Assembly (NCBI RefSeq): GCF_946151075.1
Contig: NZ_CAMGZB010000002.1
Coordinates: 1-64,000, forward strand
Direction of reading: 5' to 3'
DNA: 64,000 bases
Origin: Neobacillus sp. Marseille-Q6967
GTDB taxonomy: Bacteria; Bacillota; Bacilli; Bacillales; Cytobacillaceae
The notes below the pieces were generated by a model. It ran no database searches. It saw nothing but the letters and a program-made list of their open reading frames with translations, and was not told where the DNA came from. Both the position numbers and the translations under genes were made by a program. Of the stretch, positions 56,579 through 64,000 are shown piece after piece (positions within the stretch are counted from its first letter, which is position 1; each line of letters starts with the position of its first letter).

Positions 56579-57994
56579 TTGACAAAAATAAATTGGATTC
56601 AAGAGGTCGAAAAGAGAAAAGATGCTCTGATTAAAGATACACAACAATTATTACATATAAAAAGCCTATTAGACGAAGAAAATACAACACCCGATGCCCC
56701 ATTAGGAAAAGGGGTAAAGGAAGCGTTAGATTTCATGTTAGAACTTGGTGAAAGAGACGGATTTACCCCGAAAAATGTTGGCAATGTCGCCGGACATCTT
56801 GAATTTGGCAAAGGGGACGAATTATTAGGCATTCTTTGTCACGTGGACGTTGTACCAGAAGGTGATGGCTGGACGAGTGATCCTTTCGGTGCAGAAATCC
56901 GGGAAGGAAAAATATTTGCCCGCGGCGCACTTGATGACAAGGGTCCGACCATGGCTGCCTATTATGCAATGAAAATTGTAAAAGAGCTTGGCTTGCCATT
57001 AAATAAACGAATTAGGATGATCATTGGTACAGATGAGGAGAGCAATTGGCGATGTGTTGAACATTATTTTAAACACGAAGAAATGCCTCACTTAGGATTC
57101 GCACCTGATGCCGATTTCCCAATCATAAATGCTGAAAAAGGAATTTCTGATTTTGATATGGTCCAAAAGATAAACAATGATGGCACATCTACATCCAATA
57201 TTGTCGTCAAAAGCTTTGTTTCTGGAAAAAGGTACAATATGGTCCCGGACTTCGCAAAGGCCATTTTAGATGTAAAAGACAATCAAACAGACTTAGTGCA
57301 GAAATTCTCTAAATTCGTAAAACAGTACGAGCTAGAAAGTCATTCATATGTGGAAAACGGAGCGCTGATTCTAGAGGTTAAAGGAATCTCTGCACACGGA
57401 ATGGAGCCTAAAAACGGCAAAAACGCAGGCTTGTTTTTAGCGGAGTTTCTATCAAGGCAAAATCTTGATGCTCAGGCAGCCCATTATTTTGAATTTGTCT
57501 CCCGCTATTTCTTTAATGATTCAAGAGGAGTAAGCCTGGGTGTAGCGTACTCTGATGACATTTCAGGGGATTTAACAATTAATCCTGGTAAGCTTTCTTA
57601 TATCCATGGTGAGGGCAGCAGCATTGGAATGACCTGCAGATATCCCGTGACAAATAATATGGAAACGACAAAAGCAAAACTTGATGAGTTGGTTTCAAAT
57701 AAGGGTTTTTCCATTGAAAACTTTACAGACTCAAAACCACATCATGTGGATGAGCAGGAATTTCTCATTCAAACATTAAAGAAAGTTTATGAGGAACAAA
57801 CGGGTGAGAAGGCTGAATTAATTGCTATTGGCGGCGGTACATACGCCCGGTCATTGAAATCAGGAGTAGCTTTTGGTCCATTATTTCCAGGGAGACCGGA
57901 TATTGCTCACCAAAAAGATGAATATATCTTTATTGAAGACCTATTAAAAGCAACAGCGATCTATGCTCAAGCTATCTATGAGTTAGCACAGTAA
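56579..57994 (+). CDS. pepV: dipeptidase PepV, M20 metallopeptidase (YtjP)
   Basis: A 471-residue dinuclear zinc dipeptidase. Metal and catalytic residues lie in GILCHVDVVPEGDGW, ARGALDDKGP and GTDEESNWRCVEHYF, with the lid domain between and a late GGGTYARS. I choose the TTG at 56579 because AGGAGGA lies 9 nt upstream; the ATG at 56546 lies before that site. The D-amino acid aminotransferase gene follows 24 nt later. Confidence 0.92.
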   Translation: MTKINWIQEVEKRKDALIKDTQQLLHIKSLLDEENTTPDAPLGKGVKEALDFMLELGERDGFTPKNVGNVAGHLEFGKGDELLGILCHVDVVPEGDGWTSDPFGAEIREGKIFARGALDDKGPTMAAYYAMKIVKELGLPLNKRIRMIIGTDEESNWRCVEHYFKHEEMPHLGFAPDADFPIINAEKGISDFDMVQKINNDGTSTSNIVVKSFVSGKRYNMVPDFAKAILDVKDNQTDLVQKFSKFVKQYELESHSYVENGALILEVKGISAHGMEPKNGKNAGLFLAEFLSRQNLDAQAAHYFEFVSRYFFNDSRGVSLGVAYSDDISGDLTINPGKLSYIHGEGSSIGMTCRYPVTNNMETTKAKLDELVSNKGFSIENFTDSKPHHVDEQEFLIQTLKKVYEEQTGEKAELIAIGGGTYARSLKSGVAFGPLFPGRPDIAHQKDEYIFIEDLLKATAIYAQAIYELAQ

Positions 57995-58018
57995 AAAATA
58001 ATAAAGGGGAATAATAAA

Positions 58019-58876
58019 ATGGCGTTTGCTTTATTGAATGGACAGATTATCAACCGCTCGGAAGCAAAAGTAGATATTGAAGACCGTGGATATCAGTTTG
58101 GTGATGGGGTTTACGAAGTTATCCGTGTCTATAATGGAAAAATGTTTACAGTGAACGAACATTTACAGCGTTTTGTTAAAAGTGCAGACAGTATCGGGAT
58201 TACTCTACCCTATACTACCAAGGAAATAGCAGAAATGCTTGAGGAGCTTTTAAAGAAAAACAACCTTAAATTAGGAAATATCTATATGCAAATTACAAGA
58301 GGTACAGCACCGCGGAACCATCTCTTTCCGCCAGCGAATGTTCCTCCTACTCTCGTTGCTTATACCATCAAAGCGGACCGGCCGGTGGAAAAACTGGAGA
58401 AGGGTGTTAAAACCATCCTAACAGAAGATATCCGTTGGCTGCGCTGTGATATTAAAAGCTTAAATCTACTTGGAAATTTATTAGCGAAACAAAAAGCAAC
58501 AGAAGCGGGATGTTATGAAGCAATCCAACACCGAGGACAAGATGTAACAGAAGGAAGTTCTTCTAACATTTATATCGTAAAAAACGGTGTTGTCATCACC
58601 CATGAATCCGATCATTTGATTTTAAAGGGAATCACCAAGGATGTTATTTTGGGCCTGTGTGGAAAAAATAATATACCGGTTGAAGAACGGACATTCTCTG
58701 TCGATGAGTTAAGAGACGCCGATGAAGTTTTTCTTTCAAGTACAACTTCAGAAGTCATGCCGGTTATTGAAATAAATGGTACAAAGGTTGCTTCCGGCGC
58801 ACCCGGCTCCGTTACGAGAAAGCTGCAAACCTTTTTTGAACAAGAAATTGAGAGACAATGTCGCATTTTAGAATAG
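58019..58876 (+). CDS. dat: D-amino acid aminotransferase Dat
   Basis: Class IV PLP-dependent aminotransferase of 285 residues that makes D-glutamate and other D-amino acids from D-alanine. Visible features are EDRGYQFGDGVYEVIRVYNG, the PLP Lys in DIKSLNLLGNLLAKQKA and EGSSSNIYIV. AAAGGGGAA precedes the ATG. Likely co-transcribed with pepV. Confidence 0.95.
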   Translation: MAFALLNGQIINRSEAKVDIEDRGYQFGDGVYEVIRVYNGKMFTVNEHLQRFVKSADSIGITLPYTTKEIAEMLEELLKKNNLKLGNIYMQITRGTAPRNHLFPPANVPPTLVAYTIKADRPVEKLEKGVKTILTEDIRWLRCDIKSLNLLGNLLAKQKATEAGCYEAIQHRGQDVTEGSSSNIYIVKNGVVITHESDHLILKGITKDVILGLCGKNNIPVEERTFSVDELRDADEVFLSSTTSEVMPVIEINGTKVASGAPGSVTRKLQTFFEQEIERQCRILE

Positions 58877-58883
58877 GAAACTC

Positions 58884-58923
58884 AAAAAACGTGCATCAGA
58901 TCATACTGCTGCACGTTTTTTTA
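58884..58923 (+). terminator. terminator after dat
   Basis: AAAAAACGTGCA-T-CAG / CTG-C-TGCACGTTTTTT with one mismatch and T run. Confidence 0.85.
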
Positions 58924-58996
58924 AATCCAAGTAATGGGGAAAAGTAAATACAAGTACTTGAAAATAGACTAAAATAATAGGATAAGGATGAGATGA

Positions 58997-59563
58997 ATGA
59001 CGCATCAAACACACTTTTTCTTTGCTGTGAAAATTCCAGAAGAAACAAAATTAATCATGAAAAATCATATGGAACATTTAAAGAAAATGCTTCCTTTCAG
59101 CCGCTGGGTTCATCATCAGGATTTACACATTACGTTGGCATTTTTAGGGAATGCTCCTTCAGACAAATTAACAGCAGCGGACCTCAACGTTCAAAAGGCT
59201 CTCCGAAGCGAGGAGAGGTTTACTTTGAGAATTGACAAACTGGGGACTTTTGGAGCTCCATCCTCCCCGCGAATCTTTTGGGCGGATACACAAAGAAGTG
59301 ATGAATTAAACAACGTTAGAAAGAAAGTATTTACGGCCTGTGAGGAGGCAGGGTTTCAACTTGAATCAAGACCTTTCAGGCCGCACATTACTCTGGCACG
59401 AAAGTGGATAGGAGAGGAAAGGTTTGAAATGGGCCTGCTGGAAGAGTGGAACAGGATTCAAAAGGATCCTCTAGTATTTGAGGCAAAAGAAGTCATTTTA
59501 TATCAAACCCATCTTCAAAAAACACCAAAATATGAAGAGAAAAAAGTATATCCTTTAGGATAA
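58997..59563 (+). CDS. thpR: RNA 2',3'-cyclic phosphodiesterase ThpR (YtlP)
   Basis: A 188-residue 2H phosphoesterase with both HxTx motifs: HITLAFLG near 51 and HITLARKW near 132. The family opens 2',3'-cyclic phosphates on RNA and in vitro shows 2'-5' ligase activity. GATAAGGATGAG precedes the start. First of the ytlP-ytlR-amyX run. Confidence 0.92.
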   Translation: MTHQTHFFFAVKIPEETKLIMKNHMEHLKKMLPFSRWVHHQDLHITLAFLGNAPSDKLTAADLNVQKALRSEERFTLRIDKLGTFGAPSSPRIFWADTQRSDELNNVRKKVFTACEEAGFQLESRPFRPHITLARKWIGEERFEMGLLEEWNRIQKDPLVFEAKEVILYQTHLQKTPKYEEKKVYPLG

Positions 59564-59587
59564 AAAATTAGCAAAAGGGACGGTCCT

Positions 59588-60571
59588 ATGAAACCGATTT
59601 ATTTTATTATTAATCCCAAAGCCAAAAATGGGTATTGTCTAAAAATATGGAAAAGGGCCGAAACCATGCTTAAGGAAAAAGATGTTCCCTATTTGGCCTT
59701 TTTCACCGATTACCCGGGGCATGCAACAAAATTGGCTGCAAAGATTGCTGCGAGCAGCAAAGAGCATAAAGTGATCATTGCTGTCGGCGGTGACGGGACC
59801 ATGCATGAAGTGGTAAATGGAATAGTAAACCACAGCAGCATTACGCTCGGATTTATTCCTGGCGGATCAGGTAATGATTTTTCAAGAGGTTTTCATATTC
59901 CCAGCCAGCCGGAGGATGCACTGAAGGTTATTCTTCGGCTAATGAGAAAAGAGCCAGCGTTAGTTGATATTGGAAGAGTTAAGATGAAAGATGAAGCCGA
60001 GCACTATTTTATTAATAATATGGGTGCGGGTTTTGACGCGTTAATCTCGCATGAGGTCAACTATTCTAAAATGAAATCTTTTCTAAATAAACTATCATTG
60101 GGCCGATTGGTTTACGTTTATTTTTTATTGAAAAAATTATTTACTTATAAATGCACCTCAATTGATTTATTAATTGATGGGGAAAGGCATATATTTAAAG
60201 ATACATGGTTTGTTACTGTTTCAAACCAGCCTTATTATGGGGGAGGCATGAAGATTGCACCTGCCGCCCTTGCAGATGACGGAATCCTTGATATTACGGT
60301 CGTTCATAACTTATCTAGAATAAAACTTTTATTGGTTTTTGTGAGTGTTTTTTGGGGCGGCCATATTCACTTTAAGGAGGTTAAAAGTTTTAAAGGAAGA
60401 ACCGCCGCTATACGTTCAACAGCTTCATTATATGTTCATGCAGATGGTGAAGATATGGGGTATACCCCTTTAGACATTCAAATACAGTCCGGAAAGCTGA
60501 ATGTTTTGAGGGGAACAAGCTGTATAGAAGAATATAATGTGAAAGAGAGGGGTTCGAATGATTTCCAGTGA
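59588..60571 (+). CDS. ytlR: diacylglycerol kinase-like lipid kinase YtlR
   Basis: A 327-residue DAGK-catalytic-domain protein with AVGGDGTMHEVVNGI (nucleotide site) and IPGGSGNDFSRG. Acts on a lipid or sphingoid-like alcohol at the membrane face; the exact substrate is uncertain. AAAAGGGACGGTCCT precedes the ATG. Overlaps amyX by 14 nt. Confidence 0.88.
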   Translation: MKPIYFIINPKAKNGYCLKIWKRAETMLKEKDVPYLAFFTDYPGHATKLAAKIAASSKEHKVIIAVGGDGTMHEVVNGIVNHSSITLGFIPGGSGNDFSRGFHIPSQPEDALKVILRLMRKEPALVDIGRVKMKDEAEHYFINNMGAGFDALISHEVNYSKMKSFLNKLSLGRLVYVYFLLKKLFTYKCTSIDLLIDGERHIFKDTWFVTVSNQPYYGGGMKIAPAALADDGILDITVVHNLSRIKLLLVFVSVFWGGHIHFKEVKSFKGRTAAIRSTASLYVHADGEDMGYTPLDIQIQSGKLNVLRGTSCIEEYNVKERGSNDFQ

Positions 60572-62702
60572 TCGAAAATTCTTTGCCTACTTAGATGAGA
60601 TGAAAATCGTTACCATTCTTTACCCGCTTTCCTATCACCATGGTCATTATTCCGCATTTTCGATTACAGATGGTTCTCAAATCAAACCCTTAAAAATAAT
60701 TGAGAAACTTCAAATAGAAAACAAAATGAAATATGTCTGCATGCTTTCAGAGGAAATTGAGTTTGGAATCACTTATTGGATACACGATGAGCACGGAGGT
60801 AAAACAGATTTACAAATGGGGGCAGTTATTCGTACAGACGAATTTGATGACAGGTTCTTTTATGAATGTAACGACCTTGGGGTTAATTGCAAAAACAACT
60901 TAACCGAGTTTAAATTATGGGCACCTACTGCTACACAGGTAAAATTAAAACTGCGCACGCAGAATAGCGCTTATTCAGAATTGATAAAAATGAAACGAGC
61001 TGAAAAAGGAGTTTGGGAGGTAGTAGTTCCACGTGACCTGGAATTCTATGAATATACGTTTCTCGTCTTAGTAAACCTTGAATGGCGAGAAGCGGTGGAC
61101 CCATATGCAAGAGCTGTTACCGTGAATGGGGAGAGGGGCGTCATTGTAAAACTGGAGAAAACTCCAAGAGAAAAGCGAGATTTACCTCCTTTTGAAAATC
61201 CTGTGGATGCCATCATCTATGAAACTCACATTAGAGATTTTTCCATACATCCGGACAGCGGGGTTAAAAGGAAAGGTTTATATTTAGGGGCCGGTGAGGT
61301 AAATACAAAAGGAAAAATGGGGGAGCTTACTGGACTTTCATATGTTAAGGATTTGGGCATCACACATATAGAATTTCTTCCTTTTAATGATTTTGCCGGT
61401 GTAGACGAAAACGATCCTAAAAAAAATTATAACTGGGGATACAACCCCGTTCACTTCAATGTTCCCGAGGGCAGTTATTCTACAAATCCTGCTAACCCTT
61501 ATACAAGGATTAATGAGTTGAAACAATTAATCAAAAATATTCATAATGAAGGGCTAAGGGTGATTATGGATGTGGTTTATAATCATGTCTATATACGAGA
61601 AGAATCCAATTTTGAAAAAATTGTACCCGGTTATTACTTTCGCCATAATGAGTATGGAATGCCGTCGAATGGAACAGGAGTTGGAAATGATATTGCTTCT
61701 GAAAGGAAAATGGTCAGGAAATATATTGTTGATTCGATTCGCTTTTGGATGGAGGAATATCATATCGACGGATTTCGCTTTGATTTAATGGGGATTTTAG
61801 ATATTGAAACAATGGAGGAAATAAGAAAAACCTGTGATTCAATTTCAGAGGGAACACTCCTTATAGGTGAAGGTTGGAATCTTAATACCCCACTAGCAAT
61901 TGAGAGGAAGGCAACCATTCGTAACCAGGCTAAGCTTCCTGCCATTGCTCAATTTAATGATAAATTTCGCGATACCATCAAAGGCAATACGTTTAATTTA
62001 TATGATAAGGGCTATGGTCTTGGGAATGAACATTATTATGCAGCTGCCATTGAGGTGATCACCGGCAGTATCGGCTTCGATAAAAAGGACAGCAGATTGT
62101 TTAATGAACCCAGCCAATCCGTTAACTATGTAGAGTGCCACGATAACCATACTATGTGGGATAAACTGCAGGCATGCTTTCAAAATAGCGAAGAGGCGCT
62201 GCGGGTAAAATATCATCGGTTTGCCACAAGCCTTGTATTGTTATCACAGGGGATTCCGTTTCTTCACAGCGGGCAGGAATTCCTTCGGACAAAACATGGA
62301 GAGGGAAACAGCTATCGATCCCCTGATTCTGTTAACCAGATCGATTGGTCTCGGAGAATGCACTATGTAGACAATGTTAATTATATAAAAGGGATTATTA
62401 AGATTAGAAAAGAGCTCCCTTGTTTCCGGATGAGAACAGCCGCAGAAATACGCTCCCATGTACAAATATTATCCTTTCCTGCGCCCATTATAGGATTGAA
62501 TTTTAAAAATCAAAAAGGTACGTATCAAGAAATCTTACTGCTCATTAATCCAATGGTCGTCCAAAAGTCTATACGAGTTCCTGAAGGCAGATGGACAATA
62601 GTTGCGAATCACCAATTTGCTGAAATTTCTTCCACTAAAGAGCTCTGTGGGGGAGAAATGATTTTAGAGCCCATTAGTATAAATGTTTTAGTAAAAAAAT
62701 AG
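60558..62702 (+). CDS. amyX: type I pullulanase AmyX
   Basis: Cytosolic GH13 debranching enzyme of 714 residues cutting alpha-1,6 links. It has an N-terminal CBM48 module (FKLWAPTATQVKLKL), the type I pullulanase signature YNWGYNP, VIMDVVYNHV, GFRFDLMGIL (nucleophile Asp), IGEGW (acid Glu) and VECHDNHTMWD. No signal peptide, so it acts on internal glycogen or imported dextrins, complementing GlgP and GlgB at 3-11 kb. GAGAGGGG precedes the ATG. Confidence 0.95.
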   Translation: MISSDRKFFAYLDEMKIVTILYPLSYHHGHYSAFSITDGSQIKPLKIIEKLQIENKMKYVCMLSEEIEFGITYWIHDEHGGKTDLQMGAVIRTDEFDDRFFYECNDLGVNCKNNLTEFKLWAPTATQVKLKLRTQNSAYSELIKMKRAEKGVWEVVVPRDLEFYEYTFLVLVNLEWREAVDPYARAVTVNGERGVIVKLEKTPREKRDLPPFENPVDAIIYETHIRDFSIHPDSGVKRKGLYLGAGEVNTKGKMGELTGLSYVKDLGITHIEFLPFNDFAGVDENDPKKNYNWGYNPVHFNVPEGSYSTNPANPYTRINELKQLIKNIHNEGLRVIMDVVYNHVYIREESNFEKIVPGYYFRHNEYGMPSNGTGVGNDIASERKMVRKYIVDSIRFWMEEYHIDGFRFDLMGILDIETMEEIRKTCDSISEGTLLIGEGWNLNTPLAIERKATIRNQAKLPAIAQFNDKFRDTIKGNTFNLYDKGYGLGNEHYYAAAIEVITGSIGFDKKDSRLFNEPSQSVNYVECHDNHTMWDKLQACFQNSEEALRVKYHRFATSLVLLSQGIPFLHSGQEFLRTKHGEGNSYRSPDSVNQIDWSRRMHYVDNVNYIKGIIKIRKELPCFRMRTAAEIRSHVQILSFPAPIIGLNFKNQKGTYQEILLLINPMVVQKSIRVPEGRWTIVANHQFAEISSTKELCGGEMILEPISINVLVKK

Positions 62703-62728
62703 TTTGGTTAGATGTACTTGACGAAAAA

Positions 62729-62795
62729 AGCCTATTGGAGATAAAATTTATAAGATGGCTATTGTGTGTAATGGTTCCAATAGCTTTTTTTTATT
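62729..62795 (+). terminator. probable terminator after amyX
   Basis: AGCCTATTGGA and TCCAATAGCT can pair with one bulge across a long loop, then an eight-T run. Alternative shorter pairings exist, so the fold is uncertain. Confidence 0.5.
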
Positions 62796-62908
62796 TAAAA
62801 AAATTAAGGTTGTTGGTTGGTTTAAAAAACCTTCAGCAGCATGATTCTACTTCTGTAACTAAATGGGCTGCACCCCATTAGAACGGTATAAATTGAAGGT
62901 GAACGATT

Positions 62909-63682
62909 TTGGAACATATACTAGGGCAAGAATGGGAAATCGTCCCTGCAGGAGGGGCAACAGGAGAGGCCTTTTATGCAAGCTATAAAGACCAGAGACT
63001 GTTTCTAAAACGTAATTCATCTCCATTTCTCGCAGTCTTATCTGCCGAAGGAATTGTCCCGAAGCTTGTATGGACAAGAAGATTGGAAAATGGAGATGTC
63101 ATTACAGCGCAGCAATGGCTGCCAGGCCGTGAACTTAAACCATATGAAATGGATCAGGAGATTGTTGCAAGACTCCTTAGAAAGATTCACCGATCAGAGC
63201 CCATGCTCGGGATGTTAAGCCGAATAGAAAAGCTGCCATTAGAGCCTATATCCATATTTCAATCGGTCATAGAAGGACTGGATGAAGAGGTTCTTTTGCT
63301 TCCGGTTGTAAAAAAAATACTAAGTTTCATCATGGAAGAATCTTCGAATGTATATTCTGAAGAAAAAGTGGTATGCCATGGGGATGTCAATCATAACAAC
63401 TGGCTGCTGACAGAAGACAACCAGTTGTATTTAATTGATTGGGACGGAGCGATGATTGCAGACCCAGCCATTGACCTTGGAATGCTTCTTTATTGGTATA
63501 TTCCGAAGGAAAACTGGAACAGCTGGCTGGAAATGTACGGCAAAAAGCTGACTCCACACTTGGAATTAAGGATGAAATGGTATGTAGCTCTTCAAACGTT
63601 ATCATCCATCCAATGGTATAAAAATAAAGAACGCTATCAGGAAATGAATAAATGGGTTAAGTTTTTAGCCGAGATTTTATAA
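62909..63682 (+). CDS. ytmP: phosphotransferase YtmP, APH/choline kinase-like
   Basis: A 257-residue protein-kinase-fold phosphotransferase with the Brenner-type motif CHGDVNHNNWLL (catalytic Asp, metal Asn) and LIDWDGAMIADPAIDLG. Lys in LFLKRNSS is the likely ATP contact. The natural substrate of YtmP is not known; a small metabolite or sugar is more likely than an antibiotic, as it is core in Bacillus. TTG start after GAAGGTGAA. Confidence 0.87.
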   Translation: MEHILGQEWEIVPAGGATGEAFYASYKDQRLFLKRNSSPFLAVLSAEGIVPKLVWTRRLENGDVITAQQWLPGRELKPYEMDQEIVARLLRKIHRSEPMLGMLSRIEKLPLEPISIFQSVIEGLDEEVLLLPVVKKILSFIMEESSNVYSEEKVVCHGDVNHNNWLLTEDNQLYLIDWDGAMIADPAIDLGMLLYWYIPKENWNSWLEMYGKKLTPHLELRMKWYVALQTLSSIQWYKNKERYQEMNKWVKFLAEIL

Positions 63683-63961
63683 TTAGGAAAACGAGTCAAT
63701 ACTGTTTACCCATTGTGATAAATTTCCTTGGTTCGTTTGGATATGCTGGTCTAAATCAGATGATTGAACTCCGTGTTGGCTGTAATCATACACATCCTGC
63801 AAAATACTCTTTACGTTTTGATCAATTTGCGTGTTGACCATTAATGATTTTACCAACCGTTCCAATTGTTCACATTCCGCAACAGATCCACAGCAATCGA
63901 CTTGATGATTGTTTAATATATCTTTAAGTAATGTAACCTGGTCTTGATGACTTAACGGCAT
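63683..63961 (-). CDS. ytzH: YtzH-like protein
   Basis: A 92-residue hydrophilic helical protein starting MPLSHQDQVTLLKDIL, as in YtzH of Bacillus. AAAGGGTG lies before the ATG at 63961; the frame stays open to the window edge but no better start is seen. Its end abuts ytmP with no gap. Function unknown. Confidence 0.85.
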   Translation of the reverse strand: MPLSHQDQVTLLKDILNNHQVDCCGSVAECEQLERLVKSLMVNTQIDQNVKSILQDVYDYSQHGVQSSDLDQHIQTNQGNLSQWVNSIDSFS

Positions 63962-64000
63962 TGTCAACACCCTTTCAAGTGAAAATAAAAAAGAATTCAC

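Overview
This window is low-GC Firmicute chromosome, most probably Bacillaceae close to Bacillus/Neobacillus. The evidence is a 21-gene tRNA cluster in the order of the Bacillus subtilis trnB array, a gene order that follows the B. subtilis ytx-yte region (glg, men, ytk-ytm, pckA, metK, asnB, yto-ytq, leuS, ytfP-ytgP-ytzG, ytjP, ytlP-ytlR, amyX, ytmP-ytzH), AGGAGG-type ribosome binding sites with many TTG/GTG starts, and typical Bacillus control elements (S-box, T-box, and Zur, PerR, CcpN, CcpA and Fnr-like sites). Nearly everything is recognisable core chromosome. I see no prophage, insertion sequence, CRISPR array or defence island.

Layout. 1-1930: end of an rRNA/tRNA operon, 21 tRNA genes and a terminator. 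1930-3361: no credible gene, two different 52-bp tandem arrays and a cre-like site. 3362-11277: glgBCDAP glycogen operon. 11425-20247: menaquinone genes menA (minus strand), menFDHB, then menEC behind a terminator and a small dispersed repeat. 20289-24821: DUF1540 protein, Zur-controlled zinc-binding lipoprotein, beta-carbonic anhydrase, yidD, luxS, small membrane and hypothetical proteins, Nudix hydrolase ytkD. 24826-27426: a three-gene ABC importer (ytlD-ytlC-ytlA). 27555-30208: ytmA, ytmB, and an ECF sigma factor with its likely membrane anti-sigma factor. 30224-35755: pckA, SAM riboswitch and metK, asnB. 35782-41045: ytoA, bacilysocin/terpenoid genes ytpA-ytpB, the tRNA wobble-modification pair mnmM-mnmL (ytqB-ytqA), and small genes. 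41139-42121: a 19-copy 52-bp tandem array. 42468-46473: MFS transporter, T-box, leuS. 46527-51483: rhodanese, cse60, ytfP, ytgP/murJ, rRNA pseudouridine synthase, PerR-controlled dps/mrgA. 51600-56151: a more accessory stretch with a fourth array made of perfect hairpins, a secreted beta-propeller protein, an Escherichia coli-type SpeD, an amino-acid permease and ytzE. 56579-63961: pepV, dat, thpR, ytlR, amyX, ytmP, ytzH.

How the genes fit together. GlgC/GlgD/GlgA/GlgB build glycogen; GlgP and the distant AmyX (debranching) break it down. MenF-D-H-C-E-B convert chorismate to dihydroxynaphthoate and MenA prenylates it. PckA, under a predicted CcpN site, feeds gluconeogenesis. MetK makes the SAM that serves MnmM/MnmL, SpeD and LuxS-linked recycling.

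The most unusual signal is non-coding. Four intergenic tandem arrays, unrelated or only weakly related in sequence, all have a 51-52 bp period, and each unit holds an inverted repeat. In the fourth array one unit carries a compensatory change in the stem. 52 bp is close to five turns of B-DNA. I know of no function for these arrays. All functional names come from reading the sequence and from remembered family features; no search was run.
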